Assembly (NCBI GenBank): GCA_963827315.1
Contig: CAWHAL010000004.1
Location: 496,001 to 560,000 of the forward strand
DNA from: CAVXEF01 sp963827315
Lineage (GTDB): Bacteria > Planctomycetota > Phycisphaerae > Sedimentisphaerales > Anaerobacaceae
Length of the DNA: 64,000 nucleotides
Direction of reading: 5' to 3'
The position numbers were made by a program, and so were the translations under genes. Position 1 is the first letter of the stretch. The number at the start of each line of letters is the position of its first letter. Positions 23,635 through 34,000 of this stretch are shown here, piece by piece. The notes beneath the pieces are model-generated. The model was not told the origin of the DNA, made no database searches, and saw nothing but the letters and a program-made list of their open reading frames with translations.

Positions 23635-24972
23635 ATGATTGGCTGCCATATTGGGCGGTTTTTTCAGGTAACGGTTGCGGGCGGCTCCTATCAGGAAGGC
23701 CTGACGGCGGTGGTGCAGGGCCATCCGCCGGGAATGCTGCTGAGCGAGCAGGAGATTTACGGCAATTTGCTTCTTAGAAAGCCGGGCACAGATGAACTAT
23801 CCAGTCCGCGAAAAGAGCCGGACCTGCCGATTATCTACTCCGGCCTGAACGCCGCCGATACCATCAAAGGTGCCGGCAACAAAAACCACACCAATGGAAC
23901 GCCGCTGACGATTCTGATTCCCAATCTGGATAGGCACTTTGTCCATATCGGGCAGTACCAGGACACAAACCGCACACCCCGCCCGGGTCACGCGTCGTAT
24001 GCCTCGTTTATCAAGTATGGGCCGGACGATGATGCAATCGGTGCTGGGTTTTTCAGCGGACGCTACACCGCACCAATTGTGGCTGCTGGTTATGTGGCTA
24101 AAAAAATTCTGAAAAAATGCGGCATTGAAGTATTCGCGTATGTCAAAGAGCTTGCCTCGGTTCGATGTCCCGACGTGTCGGCTGAACGGGCCTTTGAATA
24201 TACTGAAAACTACAAGAAAATGCGGCGTGACCTCGACCCATTCTATCAGCAGATTTACGTCAAAGGCCGAATCAATATGGATATGCGGTTTCTCGAAAAA
24301 ATGAAAATCTTAGCCGAGATTGAACAACAAATCGATGCTATCCGTGACAAAACGCCAAAGCTCAAACCCAAGCAGGTACAGACCAAATACGGCATTCACC
24401 ACATTCTGAACTGTCCCGACATCGAAGCCGCGGAGAAAATGGTCAGTGCATGCAATAAAATTGTCGCCAAAGGTGACTCAGCAGGTGGAGTTGTTGAAGT
24501 GATAGTAACCGGCGTTCCCACAGGCCTCGGTGAGCCGGTATTCGACAAGCTCGACGGCCAGTTAGGCAAAATGCTCGGAATCGGAGCGGTCAAAGCCGTT
24601 GAGGTCGGCGCCGGTTTTGCCGTTAAGGACATGACCGGCTCACAATCCAACGACCAGATGTGCTCTGTGGACGGCAAAGTTGTCTTTGAGTCGAATAATG
24701 CCGGCGGAATTACGGGCGGCCTTTCCACCGGTGAGCCTATCGTTGTCAGGCTTATCGTCAAACCGACTCCGACAATCGATAAGCCGCAGAATACAATCGA
24801 TAAATACACCCTGCAGAATAAAGAGCTTGCTGCAATCACCCGGCGTGACCCGACTATTGTAGCTCGCATATGGCCGGTCGCTGAAAACTACACCGCTATG
24901 GTGATACTTGACAACCTTATCGCGCACTATGGCTATCAAGTGCTGAGGGAAAAACAAAACGCTTCGCAGTGA
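23635..24972 (+). CDS. Divergent chorismate synthase homologue
   Basis: A 445-residue protein aligned along its length with chorismate synthase, the FMNH2-dependent enzyme converting EPSP to chorismate. IGRFFQVTVAGG, PPGMLLSE, RKPGT, RPGHASY (His119), SAGGVVEVIVTGVPTGLGEPVFDKLDG, NNAGGITGGLSTGEPI and the C-terminal RDPTIVARIWPVAEN are all recognisable. Two changes are striking. The GESHG signature reads GGSYQ, putting Tyr19 where a conserved catalytic His normally sits. The RGGGRSSARET signature reads GAGFFSGRYT, losing the Arg cluster. It also has an extra helical segment around residues 190-245. AGGAGG gives a strong start. It may be a true but altered AroC or a paralogue with a new reaction. 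Confidence 0.85.
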   Translation: MIGCHIGRFFQVTVAGGSYQEGLTAVVQGHPPGMLLSEQEIYGNLLLRKPGTDELSSPRKEPDLPIIYSGLNAADTIKGAGNKNHTNGTPLTILIPNLDRHFVHIGQYQDTNRTPRPGHASYASFIKYGPDDDAIGAGFFSGRYTAPIVAAGYVAKKILKKCGIEVFAYVKELASVRCPDVSAERAFEYTENYKKMRRDLDPFYQQIYVKGRINMDMRFLEKMKILAEIEQQIDAIRDKTPKLKPKQVQTKYGIHHILNCPDIEAAEKMVSACNKIVAKGDSAGGVVEVIVTGVPTGLGEPVFDKLDGQLGKMLGIGAVKAVEVGAGFAVKDMTGSQSNDQMCSVDGKVVFESNNAGGITGGLSTGEPIVVRLIVKPTPTIDKPQNTIDKYTLQNKELAAITRRDPTIVARIWPVAENYTAMVILDNLIAHYGYQVLREKQNASQ

Positions 24973-25010
24973 TACTGCACCCGAACGCTCCGGGCTGAAA
25001 AGCCTTGCCC

Positions 25011-28000
25011 TTAAGGAAGGGTGCTCAGCATCTCCGACCACCCAGTCGTCTTACCAACCGCATCTTTGGTTCTGACTCTGTACACACCGTACTGAGAGGA
25101 GCTTGTGGAGACCGGGTAATCGTAAACATTACTTAACTGCCAGCCGCTGCTATGGGGACCGATGCCGCCGGTTACAAACTCGAAGTAGTACTGGACGGGG
25201 TCGTTGCCTCCTGTGGTTGCATCGCTGGCCAGCTCAGCCGTCATCGTATGGTGGTAGTAACCGTCGACGTCGGGGCCATATTGCATAGGCTCGCCGCCTA
25301 CTGCCCACTGGCTCGGGTTGGGCAGCGGTGGTGTATTATCTGACGGTGGCGGAGTAGCTGGAGTAGTTGCGGAACGCAGGTCTGACCAGCCGGTTTCGTT
25401 ATGCCAGAACGATGTGTCGCGGGCTTTAACTCGGTATGTATACATCGTTTGAGGTGCACACGTTGTATCTACCCACGTCGGGCTGCTCTGCCAGCCGCTG
25501 TTCACGTCGGGGTTGTTAAAGTCCTCAAAATAATACTGTACGCCGGCGGTGTCATCGGTAGCGGTGTTGGCCTCCATTGCTATCGAAGTCGACAAAGTTG
25601 CATGAGGGGGGGTCGCCCAGGTCATAGGATTAGGTGTCGGCGGATTGTGGTCTTGCGTCGGCGGGGCCTCTTCGCCGGCTATTATATAGCCGTCTTCTGA
25701 CCACTGGGTTTCGTTGCCTCTTTCATCACGGGCTTTTACCTTGTATCCGTATACGGTGTTGGGGTCGAGGTCGTAGCGGGGGTATGTTCTGTTGAGGCTG
25801 TTGGGGTCATCCCAAGGGCGGTTGCTGTCGTTGCCGGTAACGCATTCAAAGTAATACTTAACATCTCCACCCCAATCGTCAAAGGCAGCTTCGGCTACCA
25901 TGTTGGCGTCGTCAGGAGGTATCGAATAAGGCCATATCTCCCACTTGCTTGGACTGGGAGACGGAGGTTCGGTATCCTCGGCAAGCCAGCATTCGTTTAA
26001 GAAGGTCAGGTCATAAGAGTTGACGTATGTGTCGAATGTAAGGTCGGCGCCGCCGCACCAGCCATTGCTATCCGAGCATCCCTCATTGAGCCAGTACAGG
26101 CCGAATATCGCAAGGTCATCAAAGTTGACGATACCATCATGGGACAGGTCGCTGAAACTGCATATTTCTATCGGATGGGCAAGCGGATAATGATAGCCCA
26201 TATCGACGATGCTTGTGTCAAATACTTCGTCAGTACGGGTGGTGTACAGGTGGTACAGGCCGACATTACTTGCCTGGTCATTTCCGGCATCGACGCAGGG
26301 GCTGTCAACGGTCTGATTGGGGTCGTTGGTGTCGGTTTGACTGAGATAGTAGTCGCCCAGCGGCCCGGTTACGAAACACGGGTCGACGTAGATGTTGCCG
26401 GTGCCCCAGTTGAGCGTGCAACCGGCATCAATGAAAACATTGGCTTGTGCGCCTTTTATGTCGCTGTAGTTGACGTCAACTGTCGAAGGTCTTGGGTCAT
26501 ATTCTAAGCCGGTTCCAATAGCTAACTCTCTGCCCTGCAGGGCATAGTTGTCCCACAGGATGCTGTTGAGTATGACTGTGTGGCTGCGATAGCCGCTGTA
26601 GATACCGCCGCCTAAGCCTGTTTCGCCGGGTACGCCGAAGTTACCTGTGGCCTCATTGTCGACGATAGTGCAGTTTGTGATTAGAGGCGTGGCATACCAG
26701 TTGACCGAGAGTCCGCCGCCATCCCTGCCAGCTGTGTTGTTCGTGACCAAACAATTGAAGACTGATATATTATTACCTTCCCCACCCAAATACACGCCGC
26801 CTCCGGAATATTCAGCCTGATTACTCATAACATTACAATCGATGATGTTCACGTCTGTCGCCCAGAAATACATGCCACCGCCCATACCCAGCGTGTTGGG
26901 GTCATTTGCGTCTGAAGATGCTATATTGTTAGTGAAATGGGAGCGGAGTATGGTTGCCGGGCCATGTTCTCCGAGTAATCCGCCGCCTTGAAATGCTGAG
27001 TTGGATATGAAGTTGCAGTCTCTGATTGTCGGATTCGCGTCGGCAAAGTATGTTCCGCCGCCAACAGCAGCTGTGTTTTCACTAAATGTGCAGTTAGTGA
27101 ATATCAGTGTGGCGGTGTCTTCAGCACACACGCCGCCGCCGTGACCAAGATACTGGTCAATATGATTATTATTTGCGTTCGGCTCAGAAGCTGTATTATT
27201 TGTTATCGTGCAATCGGTGAATGTTATAGTAGATTCGGCTGCACAATAGACGCCGCCACCGAAGGTTGGTATCTCATAAGGAATTAACGGCTCGAAAGGT
27301 CGAGGAACGACGGCTTGTTCTCCGCCTTGTCCGCTTACGCCGCCGGCAGTAATATTTCCGCTGATTGTGCAGTGTTCGAAAGTAACAGTGCTGCCGATGC
27401 CGCAGAATACGCCGCCACCATAAGCACTGTACCACCGATAGTCGCCTAAGTAGCCCCATCTTTCCCAGAGGTCGCCATCAGTTACATAGTCAGTCTCATA
27501 ATTTATGCCGAGACCATTCGGGTTAATATCTATCGCGGGATATTCCGGCGTGCCGCGCATGCTCCAGTTGCCTCCATAGTTGGGGAGGCCTCCGTCTTCC
27601 GTGCCGTTGCCGCCGCCGCCGCCGTTACCGCCCCCGGCGTAATTGTCAATGATTTGGCAGTTTATAAATGTCGGGCTGCTATTGGCGCCGCAGTATACTG
27701 CACCGCCCCATGCCGTGCCTCCCCATCCACCTCGGCCGGCGTTAAGAGTATCGTCAGCATCGACGCCATCGCCGCCAGTACCGCCGATTACCACATTGTT
27801 TCTAATTATGCAGTTTTTGATAACAGGGCCGCCGGAGTAAACCCGAATTGCGTCACCAATGCCCATTCCACCTTCGTAGCCGTTAGGATGGCCTTCTTCC
27901 CTGTCCCCGTCCTCACCATCGCCCCAGTATCCACCGCAGTTTTGAATTGTGAGGCCATCTAAAATGGTACCGGCATTGGTGTGAGGTCCAAATGTGATGC

Positions 28001-31000
28001 CAATGTTATTCCAACCTTCATTGAACTGAGACCCCATGTATCCATCGATAATCGTTGTTGCCACACAGCAGGGGTCGTCAGGATGGGTGGATGTGATAGT
28101 AATAGGTTTATCTACGTAAATTGATACACCAAAATATCCGCCGGAATAAGTGCCCGGGTAAACCACAATCGTATCACCATCCTTGGCGTCACTAACTGCA
28201 TCCTGTATATTGGAATAATAGCCCCCTTGGCCACCGCCAGCGGCAACTATAAGAGTTTGTGGCTGTTCGAACTCAACCCTGACTGTCTTCTCATCCAAAT
28301 CCATAATAGCGGTATAGCAGGGGTCGGTAGTAACGGTATAGCAAGGGTCGGTGGACATATCGTTATCGTCTTCGATCCATCTTTTGACCCTGTAACCTTC
28401 ATCTGGAACGGCCTGGAGATTCACTTTAGTATTGGCTGGGACGTTATTATAAATATTGGGCTCCCACGGCGAAGCAACTGTACCGCCAGGCCCGGCTTCT
28501 ATTATCAACTGGCAGAACGCTTTTACGAATTCAACGGTAACTGTCCTATCCGAATACATCGTGACAGTATTGTTGGAGTCGAGGATTCCGTCGTCATCGG
28601 TGCCGGTCCATTTTTTGACCGTGTAGTTCGAGTCAGGCAGGGCCTGTAGTTGTACCGTCGCATACTGGTTAACATCAAAAACGTTGACATCAAAAACGTT
28701 GACATCATAACCGTTCGGCTCGCCGGGCAAAGTGACCCTGACCCTGCCGTTGGTGCCAACCACCTCGATAGTCAACTTGTATGGGGCGACGCCCTGAATG
28801 TAATGATAACCCATATCGACGTTTGCATCGTCCGGTACACCGTCAACTCTGGTGGTATATGTGTCCAGACCGAGGAGACTCGCCAGGTCGCTGCCGGCGT
28901 CGATGGCATTACTGTCATCTTTCTGGCCAACAGCCTTGTGACTTAGATAATAGCCAGCAACAAAGAGCGGATCCTCACTGATGTTACGGTAATCAACGAA
29001 ATTGGGTTCCCAGTTGTTAGTGTCAACGTTCCAATCCCACCCATTGAGTGTGCAATTAACATCGACATAGATGGGAGTAGTGGGTAGTAACTCTGGTAGT
29101 CCACTCAGAACAGCAAAGATATAGCGCCCATTGACCGCACTTTTGCGACTGCCGTAAATCAGGCCGGTTGGATTGGAGTCCAAGAACGCCCCCGGCACCC
29201 CTGAACCCTCGAACTCATAGAAGGTCCCGGCATCGCCGGTTCCGTTAGAAAAGCCAGCACGGGCCGAGTATCCACCGAACCCGTTGACTCCGCCACTGGC
29301 ATCGCCGGTTTCCCACTGAATTTTTTCATGGTTGAACTCAACATCGAAGTCGCCTGGAGCACGGTCTGACCGGTCAATGAGAATCAACTGGAAGCTGTTG
29401 ACTTTATCCCAGTGCGTGTTAAAATAGCCAACGTCTATCCACGTAACGCCAAAGGCAGCATGGCCATCGACCATACCTGTTCCGTATCGTGTTAAGGCAT
29501 TAGTGTCAACGGTACCTGGACGTGTATCGACATCAGCAAAGAACGGCGCAATTATGGGCGTGCCAATGTCGCCGGTCAAACCAAAGGGTGTGTAGGTCCA
29601 CATGTTGGCATCAAAAGTCACATTGCCGTTGTTATTGACGTAAAGTTGGGAATAGGTCTTACCAAAAAAGCCTATCTCGAACCCGATGTCAACCAAACCG
29701 GTCGATTGGTCATCGTTCGCTGCCAGCGAATTGGCGTCAAATCCGGGCCGGATGGTGGGTAACCCGTTAGCATCAATGGGCTCGTATTTAACAGCCCTGA
29801 CACCCACATCGCTATAGGAGACATCCACCGTGGATAGCCTCTGGTCATACTCATAATTGGTGGCGATGGTAAGCTGGGAGCCATTGATACCAATATTATT
29901 CCAGATAATACTGTTAATGATATTAGCGTAGCTGTTATATGAGCAGTACACTCCACCACCGTATTCCAAACCTGTGTTGTCCGCAATCGTACAATTGACT
30001 ATGTTCGGGTCAGAGTACCAGTTAGCGGAAATACCTCCGCCATCTCTGGTGGCGACATTTCGGGTTATCAGGCAGTTCTTTATAAGGACTGTATCGCCGG
30101 TTGATAGCTCGACCCCATCAGCATCGTGGCTGGAGACATAAATTCCGCCGCCGGAGCCTCTGGTGCTGTTATAATTTATCTGGCAGTCTTCAATCAGGGC
30201 ATTGGCACCGAGGTTACATATCGCGCCGCCCTGAGCGACTGCACTGTTAGCTTCATTTCCGCTGAAGATGCTTCGGATGATTTTGTTTAAGCCGCCGGCG
30301 AAATGCGCCGCGCCGCCGCTGTAGGCTGAGTTCGTGGTGAAGTCGCAGTCGACAATGTTAGGCTCTGAGAAAGTTCCGTAAATGGCGCCGCCATAGCAGC
30401 CGAAATTCTCCCTAAATGTGCAGTTATCAAACTTGACAACAGTACCATAACCATTCCATCCGAACGCGACGGCGCCGCCGAAACTTGTGACCGATTTATT
30501 ATTCTCATAGCTGCCGGCAACGGCCGGGTCAAGATGGGGTCTGTTCGGGTCGGCTAAATTGTTTGTGAACGTACAGCCAACAAATTTTGCATCGCTGCCC
30601 TCCTGGCAAAATACCGCGCCGCCGAAGTTATCTATTTTATAACGTAGCGAGGGTTCATCTATTGTCTCAACAGGCTGGTTAAGGCCGCAAATCCCATTAA
30701 AGCCGCCCTCACTGTTGTTGTTGATGAAATTACAATCTGTAAAAATTGGAGAGCAGTAATAGTCAACATATACTGCGCCGCCGAAGCCGCCGTATCTAGT
30801 ATAAAACTCAAAGGGCCCATATTCCCAGGGCGATGGTATCGTATAATAATAATACCAGCCGCCGCCTCGGCCGCCCGAGCCGCCCGGGTCATCAACAGCG
30901 CCGCCGCCGTCGCCGGCGTTACCTCCGATAACCGCGCAGTTATTAAAAGTGCAATTTGTAATAATGGGGTCGCTGCCGGAAAATATGGTCATTCCGCCAC

Positions 31001-34000
31001 CGTAGGCTGCGCCTGGCCAGCCGCCGTTGCCGCCGTCTGGATGGTCTGCATCGCCATCAGCGCCATTGCCGCCATTACCGCCACGGATGGTGCAGTCCTC
31101 GATTACACAGTTTTTGATGGTCGGTGATGCCGGCTGACCCCACGGCAACCCGCACCAGATAGCGGCGCCATATGCGTCACTGCCTGGCTCACCGTCGTAA
31201 TAGCCATTCTCGGCGGGGTCGGCGTCTAACCCGCTATACGCTTGTCCGCCGAATCTTCTGATGGTAAGACCGTTGAGAATCGTATCCGGTTTAACATTGT
31301 AAAAACGGAAAGCAGGGCCAGTGTTGGCTTGTGGGCCGGCTTGCTGTTCGATAACCGTCCTCACCACACAGCACGGGTCGTCAGGATGGGGACTTGTTAT
31401 GGTGATGGCTTTGTCGTATATCTCATAGCCCCACGAGGTGTAATAAGGCTGGTCCGCTTCGTCGAGAATGATTATATCGCCGTCCTCTGCGGCATCGATA
31501 GCAACCTGGAGCGTTGGATATTCAGCCGGAACATATAGATGCCGCACTGCATAAAACTCGACATAGACCTCCTTGTTCTTCGGAACGGCGGTCATAGTTA
31601 CCGTATTAGTGCGAGTTGTCGCGTATGGATTGTCAACGTCGCCGCTCCATCTGACGGCGTGCGCCGGATCGTTCGGCGTGGCGACAATATTCACTACCGT
31701 GTCATAAGGATATGTATGGGTAACGTATGGTTCGGGAACAGTTGTACCCTGGCCGGACAAAATGAAAATCCGTAGGCTGGGCAATATAGTGTCGAACTCG
31801 ACCGTGACGGTCTTATTCGAATTCATCATTACCGTATTTCTGTTGGGGTCGCAGGGGTCAAGGAAAGGCACACTATCGGTGCCGGTCCACTCCGAAACCT
31901 CATAGTTGGGGTCGGGTGTTGCCGCAAACTCCACCACCGTGCCCTGTTCGACTGAGTATGTTTTATATGTGTATGTGTTGGGGTCCAACGACGGTGCGGC
32001 GACGGTGCCGTTGGTGCCGAAGCCACTGTTCACCACCATAACTGTTAGCTGGTACATCGTGACCGGCACTGCGGCGTTGTAGTGATAGCCCATATCAAGC
32101 GGTTCTGCGTCGGGTTTATGGTTTGTGCATGTGGTCGGTGTAAAACCGACATCCGCAGCAAGGTATGAGGGCAGATAGAGAGGATTACCTCCATCTACGC
32201 AGTTACTGTAAACCAGTTGTGTTGGAGACTGGCTGAGATAGTAACCGTACGCAAACAACGGGTCCTCGTCGATGTTGGTAGAAGATGGTACCAGCCAGGG
32301 TCCCCACGGACCTTGGGCCGGTCCGACGAAAACGGCATCGTCGCCGCCCTCGAAATCGCTGTAAGTGGGCATAACCGTTGAGGATGGATTGTCCGGCACA
32401 AGCGGGTCTCCTACCGCAATCTGCGGGCCATATACGGCGCTGTTGTTCCACAAAATGCTGCTGTCTATCCCGACAAAGGCGGAATAACAACTGACGCCGC
32501 CGCCGCTGCCGTACACAGCCGAGACCGCGTTATCGACTAATGTGCAGTTAGTCATTGTCAGCACCACATCGAAGTTGCAGGAAATACCCGCACCGTTATC
32601 ATACGCGGAGTTTTTGGTTATAAGGCAGTTGATAATTTGTTGAGTAGGGTCATAACCACTAAAATACATTGCGCCGCCGCCACCGCCGGCATCATTTTCT
32701 GTAAATGTACAGGTTTTTATCGTCGCTGCGCTGTTATCGCAGTAGAATCCTGCGCCGTCCTCCGTTGCCACATTGCTGTTTATGATGCTGTTGTTGATAT
32801 CGACTGTGCTCGCGCCTCCATACAAGCCGGCACCATAACTGGCTGCGTTGCCCGAAGTGATAGTGGCATCGGTTGTGCCGATAACAGAGTCATCGATTGT
32901 CAAGTGGGCGTTTAAGACACACACTCCCCCACCCTCGAACGCTATATTATCGCTAATGGTGGTGTTATTGTTAACATCCACAGTGGTTGCAATACCAGGA
33001 TTACCGGCGCAGATGCCGCCGCCATAGCCGCTTGCCCTGTTTCCACTTACGTTACAATTGTTAAGTGTCAGCGTCCCACCGCCAACGTACCCAATTCCGC
33101 CAGCATCGTGGCCTGCAGTATTGTTTAATATGTCGCAACAGGTCAGTGTTGTTCTGGTACCCGCAGAGAAATCGAAATAAATCCCGCCAACGTCGTCGTT
33201 GGCATCGCACCAGCTTATTTCAGTGTCATTGATGTCAGCTATGCTGGTCCACATAGCGTAATACACACCACCGGCAAAGGATTGACCGTCAGAACCGTTT
33301 TGGCCGTTCGCCGCCGGGCCTGTTCCACCAATCCCGCCCACACCGGAGATTGCCCTACACTGGGTAATAACACAATCGGATATAACCGTGCTGCTGCCGA
33401 AATCACAGAAGATTCCACCGCCGACAACCGGCCAGCAATTGCCGCCGTCGCGACCTCGGCTTAGGACGTTACTGGCATATCCGTCGCCGCCGTCACCGGG
33501 TATGCCTGCGATGGCCCTGCAGTTTATTATCTGGCAGCCTCGGATAGTCGGGTTGCTGGCACCGTCACAATAAATAGCGCCGCCCAAGGCCGAGCCGCTG
33601 TCACGGCCATAGCCGCCATTCCGCACTGCCTCATTGCCGTCTGCTCCGTCGCCGCCGTAGCCGCCCTGAACAACGCAATTGCTAATCGCACAGTTGAGAA
33701 TAGTCGGGCTGCTGCCGGTGCAAATTATAGCTCCACCACTGCCGTTGCCGCCGTTGTTTCCACTGCCGCCCGGAAAGACACCATTTGGCCCATCAGTGCC
33801 GCGAATATAACCATTGGTGATGGTAAAGCCGCTTACAATGCTGCTTGCACCCTCACCGCTGTGGAAGTCGAAACCGCGGTGGTACTGGTTCGCGTCATTT
33901 GTGTCTGGGTTGCCGTTGCAGTCAATAATCGTTGCAGCGACCGTATCCGGGTTGTCCGGATTCTCACTTTTTACGGTAATTTGCCTACCGCCGAAATCCA

